Notes: generated from the sequence alone by a model not told the origin. A stretch of DNA of 64,000 nucleotides from Orbaceae bacterium BiB (GCA_036251205.1 CP133958.1:1823210-1887209), one strand, 5' to 3'; counted from the first letter of the stretch, positions 27,294 through 39,216 are shown. Made by a program: numbers and translations.

Positions 27294-28667
27294 ATGGATT
27301 ATTTACCCATTTTTTGTAAACTAACTAATCGTGACTGCTTATTAGTTGGTGGAGGCGAAATTGCCGAACGCAAAGCACGTTTACTACTTGATGCAGGCGC
27401 GAAATTAACGGTTAATTCACCGACATTTACTCCTCAATTTCAAGCTTGGGCCGAACAAAAACAGTTAACACTAACATACAGTAATTTTGATCCTAATCTA
27501 GTTATTGATAAATGGCTTATTATTGCTGCTACCGACAATGATGATGTTAATTATCAAGTCAGTCTTGAAGCGGAAAAGCACCAAATTTTTTGTAATATCG
27601 TTGACTCCCCCAAAGATGCTAGCTTTATTATGCCCTCTATTATTGACCGTTCTCCAATTATAGTTGCCGTCTCATCTGCGGGTAAAGCTCCAGTCTTAGC
27701 CCGTTTGCTACGTGAAAAACTTGAAGGAATTTTACCGCAACATTTAGGAAAATTAGCCAATTACGCAGGATATTTACGGCAAAAAGTTAAAACAGTTTAT
27801 GGTTCGTTAACAGAGCGGCGACGTTTCTGGGAAAAGTTATTTGTTCATGAACGGTTAGCACAAGCCTTAGCGAACAATGATTCAGAACAAGTCGAGTTAC
27901 TAACTGATAGATTATTTTCTGAGCCGATCGAAAATCGTGGTGAAGTTGTATTAGTCGGTGCAGGCCCAGGCGATGCTGGATTACTGACCCTCAAAGGGCT
28001 CCAACAAATCCAACAAGCGGATATCATTGTTTATGACCGTTTAGTATCAGAAGATATTTTAAATTTAACAAGGCGAGATGCTGAAAGAGTTTTTGTTGGT
28101 AAAAGAGCGGGTTATCACTGTGTACCACAAGAACAGATCAATCAAATTTTATTAGAACAAGCGCAAAAAGGTAAACGAGTAGTTCGCTTAAAAGGTGGAG
28201 ATCCATTTATTTTTGGCCGCGGTGGTGAAGAATTGGAAACATTATATAATGCCAACATTCCCTTTTCCGTAGTACCAGGCATTACTGCCGCATCAGGATG
28301 CTCAGCATATAGTGGTATCCCGTTAACCCATCGTGATTATGCACAAAGTATTCGCTTAATAACTGGACATGTTAAAGATGGCAGCCACATCGACTGGCAA
28401 AGCCTTGCTGCTGAAAAACAGACATTAGTGTTTTATATGGGATTATCCCAAGCAGAAAGTATCCGTACGCAATTAATAAATCATGGTATGGATAGTAATA
28501 CACCGGCAGCAATTGTTGAAGAAGGAACCACGACCAAACAAAAAGTACTTGTAGGTACACTCGACAACTTGCATGAATTAGCTTTACAAGCGCGTAGTCC
28601 AAGCTTAATGATTATTGGTCAGGTTGTTGCTTTACGGGAAAAATTGAATTGGTTTTTTAGTTCATAA
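27294..28667 (+). CDS. cysG: Sirohaem synthase CysG
   Basis: One protein makes sirohaem from uroporphyrinogen III. The N-terminal half ([28 protein letters not shown]) is the NAD-dependent precorrin-2 dehydrogenase and ferrochelatase. The C-terminal half from about residue 216 ([66 protein letters not shown]) is the SAM-dependent methyltransferase. The 457 residues match E. coli. It supplies the NirB cofactor and is the last gene of the nir unit. Confidence 0.96.
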   Translation: MDYLPIFCKLTNRDCLLVGGGEIAERKARLLLDAGAKLTVNSPTFTPQFQAWAEQKQLTLTYSNFDPNLVIDKWLIIAATDNDDVNYQVSLEAEKHQIFCNIVDSPKDASFIMPSIIDRSPIIVAVSSAGKAPVLARLLREKLEGILPQHLGKLANYAGYLRQKVKTVYGSLTERRRFWEKLFVHERLAQALANNDSEQVELLTDRLFSEPIENRGEVVLVGAGPGDAGLLTLKGLQQIQQADIIVYDRLVSEDILNLTRRDAERVFVGKRAGYHCVPQEQINQILLEQAQKGKRVVRLKGGDPFIFGRGGEELETLYNANIPFSVVPGITAASGCSAYSGIPLTHRDYAQSIRLITGHVKDGSHIDWQSLAAEKQTLVFYMGLSQAESIRTQLINHGMDSNTPAAIVEEGTTTKQKVLVGTLDNLHELALQARSPSLMIIGQVVALREKLNWFFSS

Positions 28668-28754
28668 GTACTCATTAAAGTACCTGATTTATTAAGTTCG
28701 GTTAATTATAGATCGTATCATCTCAAAACGATAAGCTCGTTCAAATTCACTACG

Positions 28755-28783
28755 TTCATTAAGGGGAGCAACCCCTTAATGAA
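28755..28783. terminator. Perfect 12-bp hairpin between convergent cysG and narL
   Basis: TTCATTAAGGGG (28755-28766), AGCAA loop, then the exact reverse complement (28772-28783). It lies 88 bp after cysG and about 40 bp after narL. The T run is weak on the plus strand (TTCTGTTCTC) and absent on the minus. Confidence 0.55.
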
Positions 28784-28821
28784 TTCTGTTCTCAGTTGAG
28801 TCACCGCTCGATAACCAATGA

Positions 28822-29472
28822 CTACTCTTTACCTTGCAGGTACCAAACAGTCATTTCCATTCGCGATTTAAAGTTTAATTTTTTGAAAATACTTTTAATG
28901 TGAACTTTAACGGTACTCTCAACAATATTAAGCTCTTTCGCAATCAATTTGTTAGATAAGCCTTGTACTAATAAATTAAAAATATCATGTTCCCGAGGTG
29001 TTAATGAACTAACATCATGCACTTGATTCGTTGTATGCTCCTCACCTCGCATATAGTTAACGATAATATTCGATATCGCACTATCCATGATTAACTTACC
29101 GCTCATCACTTGCTGTAGTGATTGCAGAAAATCCTCAGGTTCCATATCTTTAAGTAGATAACCATCAGCTCCGGCTTTTAGAGCAGTAATAATGTCGTCA
29201 CGATCATCAGAAACGGTAAACATAATAACCCGACTTGAAATATTGTTTTCTCTAAGTTGGCGTAAAATATCTAGACCATTAACACCATTGATATTGATAT
29301 CAAGTAGAATAATATCGGGTTCAAGTTCTAAGGCTAATTGCACACACTCACTGCCAATCCCCGTTTCGCCGACAACTTGAAAATTCTCGACCGTATTAAT
29401 TAGCTGTTTTACTCCATTACGCAACATGGGATGATCATCAATTAACAATACCGTTGTTTTAAATTGTTGCAT
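28822..29472 (-). CDS. narL: Nitrate/nitrite response regulator NarL
   Basis: A receiver domain (VLLIDDHPMLRNGVKQLI, phospho-Asp in DIILLDININGVNG, GADGYLLKDMEPEDFL) is joined to a LuxR-type helix-turn-helix (LTPREHDIFNLLVQGLSNKLIAKEL ... STVKVHIKSIFKKL). The wording is closer to NarL than NarP. I start at the ATG at 29472 (216 residues, as in E. coli) with an AAGG site eight bases upstream; the longer frame would use TTG at 29487. It starts 4 bp after the narX stop. Confidence 0.9.
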   Translation of the reverse strand: MQQFKTTVLLIDDHPMLRNGVKQLINTVENFQVVGETGIGSECVQLALELEPDIILLDININGVNGLDILRQLRENNISSRVIMFTVSDDRDDIITALKAGADGYLLKDMEPEDFLQSLQQVMSGKLIMDSAISNIIVNYMRGEEHTTNQVHDVSSLTPREHDIFNLLVQGLSNKLIAKELNIVESTVKVHIKSIFKKLNFKSRMEMTVWYLQGKE

Positions 29473-29476
29473 CTTT

Positions 29477-31282
29477 TTAACCTTCAATAACAGTAAATGG
29501 AATATGTGTATTTCTAAATGTGACTACAATCTTAGTTCCCTTATCTGGGAAGCTTTCAATGACTAAATTACCATTTAGTAATTCCACGCGATCGCGCATA
29601 ATAATTAAGCCATAATGATTATCTTGACTTGTATGGGTTTGTTGCATACCAATGCCATTATCCTCAATAATTATTGTAATAATATCATCTTCATCAATCG
29701 TCGCACTAATCATTACAGATGTTGCATCAGCATGTTTATAAATATTATTTAATGCTTCTCTTATAATTTGTAATAAATGAATCGCGTATTTGCTATCAAT
29801 AACATTTAACGGCAATTGATAGCTAAATTGAATCGGAAAATTTAATTTTTTATTAAACTCTTTAATTAACTCTTGCAAACTAGCATAGAAACCCGTTTGA
29901 TTTAGGCGTAAACGGAAAGAGGTGATCAACTCACGCAACTGTGAATAAGCACTATTAATCTCTTTTTTCATATTGCCTAATAAATCAATACTTTCTGAAG
30001 AAGCTAGAGAAGTTTGCATCTGTAGACAACTTAGATGAATCTTGATACAAGATAGTGATTGAGCAATAGAATCATGTAATTCACGAGCCATTGCAGATCG
30101 CTCTTTCATTAATAGATACTGCTTTTGCCGCTCAATCTGTCGATCAAGAGCAATTGCCATTGTCATTTGTTCTACAATACCCATCACTAAATCTTCTTGT
30201 TCAGCAGTTAACAGTGTATTTTTCGGCAAAGTCGCGATCAATAAACCATATTTTTGTTGATTATCTTGCAAGTACCAATAACGAGAATAGCGCTCTTTTT
30301 GTTGTACTTGTGCTGGAATCAAACAGGCCGAACACGCTGAGTTTTGACAATACGGTAATTTTTGCTGATTGTCATAACCAATTTCTTGGTAACGTTGTAG
30401 ATCTTCTGTTTCATAGAAACGGATTTGGAACTGACTTAATGGACTAATACCCTCAAGTTGATGTAGGATTGCTAAAAAACGTTCACATAATGGTTGTGAG
30501 GTATGAAACTGCTTAGTAACTTGATATAAAAATGACACAATACTATTTTTATGTTGTAGTTCAGCCGTTTTTTCTTTAACCCGCTGTTCAAGGGATTGGT
30601 ATTGCAATTCTATCTGTTGCGACATTTCATTAAACGCTTGTCCCAAAATATCGAATTCATTATGTTTATTACTTAATTTAAACCGCTCACTAATATCGTT
30701 TCTAGAAATAGCTTCAGCCATTTTTAACAACTGTCGCCAAGGAGCTAGAAGATTTTTACGCAAATAATAAATTTGTAGAATTAAAAAAAAGATAATCACG
30801 AGCATAAAAAGTAGTTGCAAACGAGAGATCGTTTGTAACTGATTTTCTGTTTTCTGATCTATATGATGAACTAAGCTATCAATTTGTTGTACATACCTAT
30901 CAATACTATATCTGACCTCTTCAATCGATTGAGCATTTTTCAGTAAAGGTACAAGATTATCAGTCCACTCCACCTGTAGTTGAGTGAATTTATCAAGTAG
31001 TTGATAACGAATTAATAAATCTCTATATTCTGTAGATAAAGGAACGCTAGCAAATAAATCTAATCGAAAGTATTCTTTTTTTTCTAACGGGAGCATCGAC
31101 AAAAGTTTATAGCTCTTCATACGCAATAAACCTAACTGATTCACCATATAAGCACTACCTTTAGTATCATTTGCAATACTAACAGATAGGGATAATGCCA
31201 GTAATGCGATCGCGCCTAAAGAAAGCATTAATAATGTTAATCTTTTAACGATCGAAACTTTGTATCTTACTTTTTTTAACAT
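29477..31282 (-). CDS. narX: Nitrate/nitrite sensor kinase NarX
   Basis: A 601-residue membrane kinase. First transmembrane segment at about 15-35; periplasmic P-box with MVNQLGLLRMKSYKLL, which binds nitrate or nitrite in NarX/NarQ; second transmembrane segment at about 151-170; HAMP; central module with the Cys cluster CQNSACSACLIP; HisKA_3 phospho-His in MARELHDSIAQSLSCIK; ATPase with DNGIGM and GLIIMRDRVELL. Length and P-box fit NarX better than the shorter NarQ. Downstream narL is its partner. Confidence 0.88.
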   Translation of the reverse strand: MLKKVRYKVSIVKRLTLLMLSLGAIALLALSLSVSIANDTKGSAYMVNQLGLLRMKSYKLLSMLPLEKKEYFRLDLFASVPLSTEYRDLLIRYQLLDKFTQLQVEWTDNLVPLLKNAQSIEEVRYSIDRYVQQIDSLVHHIDQKTENQLQTISRLQLLFMLVIIFFLILQIYYLRKNLLAPWRQLLKMAEAISRNDISERFKLSNKHNEFDILGQAFNEMSQQIELQYQSLEQRVKEKTAELQHKNSIVSFLYQVTKQFHTSQPLCERFLAILHQLEGISPLSQFQIRFYETEDLQRYQEIGYDNQQKLPYCQNSACSACLIPAQVQQKERYSRYWYLQDNQQKYGLLIATLPKNTLLTAEQEDLVMGIVEQMTMAIALDRQIERQKQYLLMKERSAMARELHDSIAQSLSCIKIHLSCLQMQTSLASSESIDLLGNMKKEINSAYSQLRELITSFRLRLNQTGFYASLQELIKEFNKKLNFPIQFSYQLPLNVIDSKYAIHLLQIIREALNNIYKHADATSVMISATIDEDDIITIIIEDNGIGMQQTHTSQDNHYGLIIMRDRVELLNGNLVIESFPDKGTKIVVTFRNTHIPFTVIEG

Positions 31283-31403
31283 TTTTTATCTAAAAATTTG
31301 CTTAATATCTGTTTGTATTGTAACGCTAAAATGATAACTCCTCAGATCTTTTTTACCACTTTTTACGATCTTTTATGAAACAGCACTTGCAACAACCCTT
31401 TTT

Positions 31404-31431
31404 TTTGCGTAAAATTCTTGCCCTATATGAT
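31404..31431 (+). promoter_or_regulatory. Putative rplU promoter
   Basis: TTTGCG (31404-31409), 16 bp, TATGAT (31426-31431), about 64 bp before rplU. The -35 is poor, so other placements are possible. The narX promoter should lie in the left part of this 212-bp divergent gap but was not resolved. Confidence 0.4.
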
Positions 31432-31494
31432 TAATCTATGCAGACTGTAAATAATATTGAATGATGTCGTCTGCTTTTTATTGCGGAGTTAGAT

Positions 31495-31803
31495 ATGTAC
31501 GCAGTTTTCCAAAGTGGTGGTAAACAACACCGAGTTAGCGAAGGCCAAGTCGTTCGCTTGGAAAAGTTAGAAGTCGAAACCGGTTCACAAATCGTATTCG
31601 ATAAAGTTTTAATGGTAGCAAATGGTGAAAACATCCAAGTTGGTGCTCCGTTTGTTGAAGGTGCAACAGTTAAAGCAGAAATCGTTGAGCACGGTCGTGG
31701 TGACAAAATTAAAATTGTTAAATTTCGTCGTCGTAAACATTACCGTAAACAACAAGGTCACCGTCAGTGGTTCACTGATGTGAAGATCACTGCAATCGCT
31801 TAA
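31495..31803 (+). CDS. rplU: 50S ribosomal protein L21
   Basis: 102 residues starting [18 protein letters not shown], with [21 protein letters not shown] in the C-terminal rRNA-binding part. It heads the rplU-rpmA-yhbE-obgE cluster, preceded by a GGAG site. Confidence 0.98.
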   Translation: MYAVFQSGGKQHRVSEGQVVRLEKLEVETGSQIVFDKVLMVANGENIQVGAPFVEGATVKAEIVEHGRGDKIKIVKFRRRKHYRKQQGHRQWFTDVKITAIA

Positions 31804-31818
31804 TAGGAGTAACTAACA

Positions 31819-32079
31819 ATGGCTCATAAGAAGGCTGGTGGTTCATCACGTAACGGACGTGATTCCCAGAGTAAACGTTTAGGTGTTAAACGTTACGGTA
31901 GTCAAGAAGTTTTAGCTGGCAACATTTTAGTTCGTCAACGCGGAACTCAATTCCACCCAGGTACAAATGTTGGCTGTGGTCGTGATCACACTCTATTTGC
32001 ACTTGTTGATGGTCAAGTGAAGTTCGAAGTTAAAGGACCTAAAAATCGTCGTTATGTTAGCATTGTAGCAAACAGCTAA
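31819..32079 (+). CDS. rpmA: 50S ribosomal protein L27
   Basis: 86 residues starting [16 protein letters not shown]; the N-terminus reaches the peptidyl transferase centre. The lack of an extra cleaved N-terminal leader is normal for Gram-negatives. It lies 15 bp after rplU and is followed by a terminator. Confidence 0.98.
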   Translation: MAHKKAGGSSRNGRDSQSKRLGVKRYGSQEVLAGNILVRQRGTQFHPGTNVGCGRDHTLFALVDGQVKFEVKGPKNRRYVSIVANS

Positions 32080-32103
32080 TTTCGAACGAATTTTATAAAT
32101 TAG

Positions 32104-32129
32104 AAGCTCTACATTTTGTAGGGCTTTTT
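32104..32129 (+). terminator. Intrinsic terminator after rpmA
   Basis: AAGCTCTACA (32104-32113), TTT loop, TGTAGGGCTT (32117-32126) with one G-U pair, then more T. It separates the ribosomal protein pair from yhbE-obgE, at least in part. Confidence 0.8.
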
Positions 32130-32214
32130 GCATTTTCTACTTCATTAAAATAAATATTATGAGTATGATTACTCCATATTCGACACAAAACATTCACTCT
32201 CTGTAGATTACATC

Positions 32215-34346
<2,132 letters not shown>

Positions 34347-34359
34347 TCAAAAATCAATT

Positions 34360-34380
34360 AATTAAAAATAATTTTTAATT
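34360..34380 (+). terminator. AT-rich dyad after obgE
   Basis: AATTAAAAAT, A, ATTTTTAATT, followed by TTATT. The stem is all A-T, so it is a weak terminator candidate, 14 bp after obgE. Confidence 0.35.
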
Positions 34381-34406
34381 TTATTAACTATTTTGATAAA
34401 TAACAC

Positions 34407-34435
34407 TTGCATAAGTTAATGATAATCATTATCAT
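34407..34435 (+). promoter_or_regulatory. Promoter of the RyhB-like RNA
   Basis: TTGCAT (34407-34412), 17 bp, TATCAT (34430-34435). A start near 34442 would put the -10 and spacer entirely under the Fur box. Confidence 0.6.
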
Positions 34436-34439
34436 TAAC
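34415..34439. promoter_or_regulatory. Fur box over the small RNA promoter
   Basis: A 25-base palindrome (12+1+12, perfect) centred on 34427. Its 19-mer 34415-34433 matches the classical Fur consensus at 18 of 19 positions (core AATGATAATCATTATC). It covers the spacer and -10, so Fe-Fur should block transcription when iron is sufficient. Confidence 0.85.
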
Positions 34440-34441
34440 TC

Positions 34442-34547
34442 ATACTTTAGTAGATACCTCCACAGGTGGTCTAGCTTCGAAAAAGTATGACATTGCTCAC
34501 ATTGCTTCCAATGTTTCGCCAGCTTAAACCATTAAGCTGGCTTTTTT
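34442..34547 (+). ncRNA. ryhB: RyhB-like iron-responsive small RNA
   Basis: About 106 nt with three parts. The 5' hairpin pairs CATACTTT (34441-34448) with AAAGTATG (34482-34489). The open seed at 34489-34510 contains CATTGCTCACATTGCTTCCA, the core that I remember as conserved in E. coli RyhB. The terminator is a perfect 10-bp stem (GCCAGCTTAA 34518-34527, TTAAGCTGGC 34532-34541) with six T. RyhB pairs with mRNAs of iron-using proteins with Hfq when iron is low. Flanking genes differ from E. coli; identity rests on seed, Fur control and architecture. Confidence 0.85.
34518..34547 (+). terminator. Rho-independent terminator of the RyhB-like RNA
   Basis: Perfect 10-bp GC-containing stem, ACCA loop and a T6 tail ending 3 bp before the stop of the convergent lipoprotein gene. 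The T tail is also where Hfq usually binds such RNAs. Confidence 0.85.
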
Positions 34548-34549
34548 AT

Positions 34550-34921
34550 TTATAACTCAGATGAAAACAATCTACTCTCTTTTCTGATGACCAACTGATC
34601 ATCAACAACCATTTTCCATACACCATCTTCATAATAGGGTACCTTTGAAACAATAAAAGTTGTATATATTCCTAAAGCACCAACTTTAAAATCATCGCCG
34701 ATAAAATCGGTGATTGGGGCATCAATAGATTTAGATGAATTACCATTTTTATATTGATACTCAACTCTCGCTTCTGAAGTAATAGTCAGTACCATATATT
34801 GCCCATACCAAGTACCAATATAATTTTTCTTCTCTGCTGGAATTTTACCAAGCCCGTCACAGCCAACTAATAACATAGTGAATAAAAAAAATATAACAAC
34901 TTTTATCCTATTCTTTATCAT
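34550..34921 (-). CDS. Small lipoprotein of unknown function
   Basis: 123 residues with a type II signal: positively charged start, hydrophobic run, lipobox LLVG with Cys21. Asp22 at position +2 is the usual inner-membrane retention signal in enterobacteria. The mature part (YIGTWYGQYMVLTITSEARVEYQY ...) looks like a small beta barrel or lipocalin-like domain, but I do not recognise it. It lies 18 bp downstream of smrB and converges with the RyhB-like RNA. Confidence 0.6.
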   Translation of the reverse strand: MIKNRIKVVIFFLFTMLLVGCDGLGKIPAEKKNYIGTWYGQYMVLTITSEARVEYQYKNGNSSKSIDAPITDFIGDDFKVGALGIYTTFIVSKVPYYEDGVWKMVVDDQLVIRKESRLFSSEL

Positions 34922-34939
34922 TATGATTTACCTTACTAT

Positions 34940-35497
34940 TTATATAAAATTTTTGAAAAAATCTTCAGCATTCTTCTCTAAATCAAATAATATTAATAGT
35001 GCCGCACTTCCACCAAACTCTTTTGGAGCCTGATGAAAACAAATAACATCAGGGTGTTGAGCCAACCACATTGGTGTCTGTTTTTTCAGAACATTTTTAC
35101 CATGGCCATACATGATGGATGCACACGGTACACGTTCTCGAATACAAGCAGCAATTAATGCAGCAATCTCTTTTTTTGCTTCTAATTGGGTTAACCCATG
35201 TAAATCTAAAAATAATTCTGGCTCATAGTAACCTCGTTTTAACTTTTTTAACTCATTGGGGTCACTGCCTTCACGTGAATAACGAATCGGGTCATCCAAT
35301 AATAGTGGTTGGAAATCATCAGAAAAGTAGAACTCATTATTAATATTATCTTGCTGGTGTTTTTTTTCAGTAATAACTATTTTATTCTCTCTACGTGGAG
35401 AATGAATGACAGTATCTTGCTTTAATTTTTTGGCATGACCAATTGCACTTTTAAATAGTGCTAGCTCTTCAGAACTCGGTTTATAATTTTTTGACAT
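34940..35497 (-). CDS. smrB: Ribosome rescue endonuclease SmrB
   Basis: SmrB cleaves mRNA at collided ribosomes. The 185 residues match E. coli SmrB in layout: N-terminal ribosome-binding part (SSEELALFKSAIGHAKKLKQDT, FYFSDDFQPLL), then the Smr domain with DLHGLTQLEA (98 on) and YGHGKNVLK (130 on), ending QAPKEFGGSAALLIL. Gene order lipoprotein-smrB-nth is leftward; smrB starts 6 bp after the nth stop. Confidence 0.93.
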   Translation of the reverse strand: MSKNYKPSSEELALFKSAIGHAKKLKQDTVIHSPRRENKIVITEKKHQQDNINNEFYFSDDFQPLLLDDPIRYSREGSDPNELKKLKRGYYEPELFLDLHGLTQLEAKKEIAALIAACIRERVPCASIMYGHGKNVLKKQTPMWLAQHPDVICFHQAPKEFGGSAALLILFDLEKNAEDFFKNFI

Positions 35498-35503
35498 TTT
35501 TAT

Positions 35504-36142
35504 TTACTCAGGATAAACCTTCTCTTTAAATTCACATAAATCTTCAATAACACAGGCTCCACAACGTGGTTTTCTGGCAATACAGGTATAACGGCCATGT
35601 AAAATAAACCAGTGATGACAGTTAATTTTATACTCATCAGGAACTACTTTTAATAATTTATCTTCAACTGCTTCAACTGTTTTACCTGGTGCAAATTTAG
35701 TACGATTACACACGCGAAAAATATGTGTATCAACGGCTATCGTTGGCCAACCAAAAGCTGTATTTAATACTACATTAGCCGTTTTACGACCAACACCAGG
35801 CAGTTCAACTAATGCCTCAAAGTTTTCGGGTACTTGACTATGATGTTTATCAATCAAAATTTGACACGTTTTGAGAATATTTTCAGCCTTACTATTATAA
35901 AGTCCGATCGTTTTAATATAACTTTTAAGGGTATCCAATCCTAAGGCCAAAATTGTTTCTGGTGTATTAGCAATAGCAAATAAAGGTTTAGTTGCTTTAT
36001 TGACACTCACATCCGTTGCCTGAGCAGAAAGCAGTACGGCAATCAATAACTCAAACGACGAATGATAAACCAGCTCTGTTGTAGGATCCTTAATATGCTG
36101 TTTTAATCGATTCAATATTTCTATACGAGTTTGCTGTTTCAC
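35504..36142 (-). CDS. nth: Endonuclease III
   Basis: A DNA glycosylase/AP lyase for oxidised pyrimidines. The helix-hairpin-helix LPGVGRKTANVVLN holds the catalytic Lys; the Asp is in AVDTHIFRV. A [4Fe-4S] cluster pattern C-x6-C-x2-C-x5-C is visible in CIARKPRCGACVIEDLC. The 212 residues are one more than in E. coli. Confidence 0.96.
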   Translation of the reverse strand: MKQQTRIEILNRLKQHIKDPTTELVYHSSFELLIAVLLSAQATDVSVNKATKPLFAIANTPETILALGLDTLKSYIKTIGLYNSKAENILKTCQILIDKHHSQVPENFEALVELPGVGRKTANVVLNTAFGWPTIAVDTHIFRVCNRTKFAPGKTVEAVEDKLLKVVPDEYKINCHHWFILHGRYTCIARKPRCGACVIEDLCEFKEKVYPE

Positions 36143-36288
36143 AAGTAAAATCTTTCCTAAAAAAACTTAATGCTAGTATAACAATAATTACTCAAAATTG
36201 TATCTATATCCTAATGTTAACTCTTTTTAGAGTGATAAATATATGATAAGCTTTTTCGCTAATTTGTTTTTTGGAATAAAACACAACT

Positions 36289-37776
36289 ATGTCTTTACCA
36301 ATGATCGTTACATTTTCCGTTTATATTATTGGCATGATAGCTATCGGGCTTTTTGCCTTTAGAGCGACCAAAAATTTTGGTGACTATATATTAGGCGGTA
36401 GAAAAATAGGTAGTTTTGTCACTGCATTATCGGCAGGAGCATCGGACATGAGTGGTTGGCTACTCATGGGCTTACCAGGTGCGGTCTTTTTATTTGGTAT
36501 ATCACAAAGTTGGATAGCAATTGGGCTTGTGATCGGAGCCTATTTTAACTGGTTATTGATTGCCGGCCGTCTACGTGTCTTTACTGAAATCAACCATAAC
36601 TCATTAACATTACCCGATTATTTTACTCGCCGCTTTAATGATAATAGTTCATTGTTAAGACTTATTTCAGCCGTCATTATTCTAGTCTTTTTTACAATAT
36701 ATTGTGCATCAGGGATTGTTGCTGGCGCAAAATTATTTGAAAGTACCTTTGGCTTAAGCTATGGTTGGGCAATGCTTGCCGGAGCTGGAGCAACCATTAT
36801 CTATACTTTTGTCGGTGGTTTTTTAGCGGTGAGTTGGACTGACACAGTACAGGCCAGTTTAATGATGTTTGCCCTTATTTTAACCCCTATAATGGTAATT
36901 ATATCATGTGGTAGTTTTGGCGATACAATTACAGCAATTGAAGCTCTTAATCCACAATATATTAATCTATTTGCTAATATGGACTTTATCTCCATCATAT
37001 CCTTACTAGGCTGGGGATTAGGCTATTTTGGTCAACCCCATATTTTAGCTAGATTTATGGCAGCAGGTTCACATGAAGTCATGAAAAATGCGCGTAGAAT
37101 CAGTATGACGTGGATGATTTTGTGTTTAGCTGGAGCGATTACAGTCGGTTTTTTTGGTATCGCTTATTTCTCAAGTCACCCAGAATTTGCTTATTTGATT
37201 AATGATGGCAAACAAGAACGTATTTTTATTGAATTGTCGAAACTACTCTTTAATCCTTGGATTGCTGGCGTATTACTTGCAGCGATTTTAGCTGCGGTAA
37301 TGAGTACCTTAAGCTGCCAGTTACTCGTCTGTTCAAGTGCGATTACCGAAGATTTCTATCGTGCATTTTTTAGGCCTAAAGCCAAACAAAAAGAGCTTGT
37401 CTGGGTAGGAAGAGCAATGGTACTTGTTGTCGCCATTATTGCGATCCTATTAGCGCTCAATCCTAATAATAGCGTCTTAGATTTAGTCAGTGATGCTTGG
37501 GCTGGTTTTGGTGCAGCATTTGGTCCAATTATTATTTTCTCCGTTTTCTGGAAACGAATGACTCGAAATGGTGCGTTAGGTGGAATGATTATTGGTGCAG
37601 TTACTGTTTTAATTTGGATTCAGTTTAAATGGTTTAATCTATACTCATTAATACCAGGATTTATTTTTTCTTCATTATCGATAATTATCATTAGCTTACT
37701 TGACCGTAAACCTGAAAAATCGATCCTTGAGCATTTCGATACTGCATACGAATTGTATCATCGTAAACCATCTTAG
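36289..37776 (+). CDS. putP: Sodium/proline symporter PutP
   Basis: A 495-residue sodium:solute symporter with 13 transmembrane segments. PutP features include YILGGRKIGSFVTALSAGASDMSGWLLMGLPG (sodium and proline contacts) and GWGLGYFGQPHILARFMA. putA is not adjacent, so import may serve osmotic or nutritional needs. Downstream ACTGAATAA/TTATTCAGT (37785-37822) is a possible weak terminator. Confidence 0.93.
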   Translation: MSLPMIVTFSVYIIGMIAIGLFAFRATKNFGDYILGGRKIGSFVTALSAGASDMSGWLLMGLPGAVFLFGISQSWIAIGLVIGAYFNWLLIAGRLRVFTEINHNSLTLPDYFTRRFNDNSSLLRLISAVIILVFFTIYCASGIVAGAKLFESTFGLSYGWAMLAGAGATIIYTFVGGFLAVSWTDTVQASLMMFALILTPIMVIISCGSFGDTITAIEALNPQYINLFANMDFISIISLLGWGLGYFGQPHILARFMAAGSHEVMKNARRISMTWMILCLAGAITVGFFGIAYFSSHPEFAYLINDGKQERIFIELSKLLFNPWIAGVLLAAILAAVMSTLSCQLLVCSSAITEDFYRAFFRPKAKQKELVWVGRAMVLVVAIIAILLALNPNNSVLDLVSDAWAGFGAAFGPIIIFSVFWKRMTRNGALGGMIIGAVTVLIWIQFKWFNLYSLIPGFIFSSLSIIIISLLDRKPEKSILEHFDTAYELYHRKPS

Positions 37777-37784
37777 CTTGAGAG

Positions 37785-37822
37785 ACTGAATAATAATATT
37801 ACCGATGCATATTTTATTCAGT
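37785..37822 (+). terminator. Weak hairpin after putP
   Basis: ACTGAATAA (37785-37793) pairs with TTATTCAGT (37814-37822) across a 20-base loop with no T run. Low confidence. Confidence 0.3.
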
Positions 37823-37863
37823 TAATCTAAATAGATAAAATGGGCGCAAATTGTATATAAACC

Positions 37864-37892
37864 AAGACATTAGAATAAGAATGAGTTATACT
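37864..37892 (+). promoter_or_regulatory. Putative tyrS promoter
   Basis: AAGACA (37864-37869), 17 bp, TATACT (37887-37892), about 50 bp before tyrS. Confidence 0.45.
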
Positions 37893-37944
37893 TCAACAAA
37901 ATTTATTTCATAGCTAGGGCATAGAGAGAAGATAGGGTACGACT

Positions 37945-39216
37945 ATGGCAACAAATGTGATCAAACAACTTCAAGAACGCGGGCTTATTGCGCAAATTAC
38001 AGATGAACAAGCTCTTACTGAACAATTAACCAAAGGCCCTATTGCCTTATATTGTGGCTTTGATCCAACCGCAGATAGCTTACACTTAGGTCATCTAGTA
38101 CCATTACTCTGCCTAAAACGCTTTCAAGAAGCTGGGCATAAACCCGTTGCACTGGTCGGTGGTGCGACTGGATTGATTGGTGATCCAAGTTTTAAAGCCG
38201 TAGAACGTAAATTAAATACCTCAGATACAGTGCAAGACTGGGCCGATAAAATAAAACGACAAGTGTCCCCTTTCCTTGATTTTGCCTGTGGTGATAATTC
38301 AGCTATCGTAGTTAACAATTATGATTGGTTTGGCGATATGAGTGTTCTTACCTTTTTACGTGATATCGGTAAATACTTCTCTGTTAATGCTATGATTAGT
38401 AAAGAAGCAGTGAAACAACGTATCGAACGTGATGATGTTGGTATTTCATTTACAGAATTTGCTTATAATCTACTGCAATCTTATGATTTTTCCTGTTTAA
38501 ACAAAGCGCATAATGTGACATTACAAATCGGTGGTTCAGATCAGTGGGGAAATATTACTTCAGGTATTGATTTAACTCGCCGTTTACACCAACAACAAGT
38601 TTTCGGCCTAACTGTACCACTGATTACTAAATCTGATGGTACCAAGTTTGGTAAAACAGAAAGCGGTGCAGTATGGCTTGATCCGAAAAAGACGAGTCCA
38701 TATAAATTCTACCAATTCTGGATTAATACTGCTGATTCTGATGTTTACCGTTTCTTGAAATTCTTCACATTTATGTCATTAGAAGAAATTAATAAACTTG
38801 CAGAGGAAGATAAAAATAGTGGTAAAGCACCACGCGCCCAATATGTTTTAGCAGAACAAGTGACTAAATTAGTTCATGGTGAAGAAGGCTTAATTGCAGC
38901 AAAAAGAATTACAGATAGCCTATTCTCAGGATCATTAAAAGAGTTATCTCAAGATGATTTTGAGCAACTAGAACAAGACGGTATGCCAATTGTAGCATTA
39001 GAAAAAGATGCTGATTTGCAGCAAGCATTAGTTAATGCTGGACTTGCTCCATCGAGAGGACAAGCTCGCACAATGATTGAATCTAATGCGATTTCAATCA
39101 ATGGTGAAAAACAATCTTCTGCTGACTATAAATTTAGTGATACAGATAAACTGTATCAGCGCTATACTTTACTTCGTCGAGGTAAAAAATACTATTGCTT
39201 ATTAATTTGGCAATAA
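37945..39216 (+). CDS. tyrS: Tyrosyl-tRNA synthetase
   Basis: A class I synthetase. Tyr/ATP site [19 protein letters not shown] (HIGH variant), substrate helix [16 protein letters not shown] variant KFGKTESG, and C-terminal S4 tRNA-binding domain ([23 protein letters not shown]). The 423 residues are typical of the enterobacterial type. It is followed 24 bp later by pdxY, as in E. coli. Confidence 0.97.
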   Translation: MATNVIKQLQERGLIAQITDEQALTEQLTKGPIALYCGFDPTADSLHLGHLVPLLCLKRFQEAGHKPVALVGGATGLIGDPSFKAVERKLNTSDTVQDWADKIKRQVSPFLDFACGDNSAIVVNNYDWFGDMSVLTFLRDIGKYFSVNAMISKEAVKQRIERDDVGISFTEFAYNLLQSYDFSCLNKAHNVTLQIGGSDQWGNITSGIDLTRRLHQQQVFGLTVPLITKSDGTKFGKTESGAVWLDPKKTSPYKFYQFWINTADSDVYRFLKFFTFMSLEEINKLAEEDKNSGKAPRAQYVLAEQVTKLVHGEEGLIAAKRITDSLFSGSLKELSQDDFEQLEQDGMPIVALEKDADLQQALVNAGLAPSRGQARTMIESNAISINGEKQSSADYKFSDTDKLYQRYTLLRRGKKYYCLLIWQ

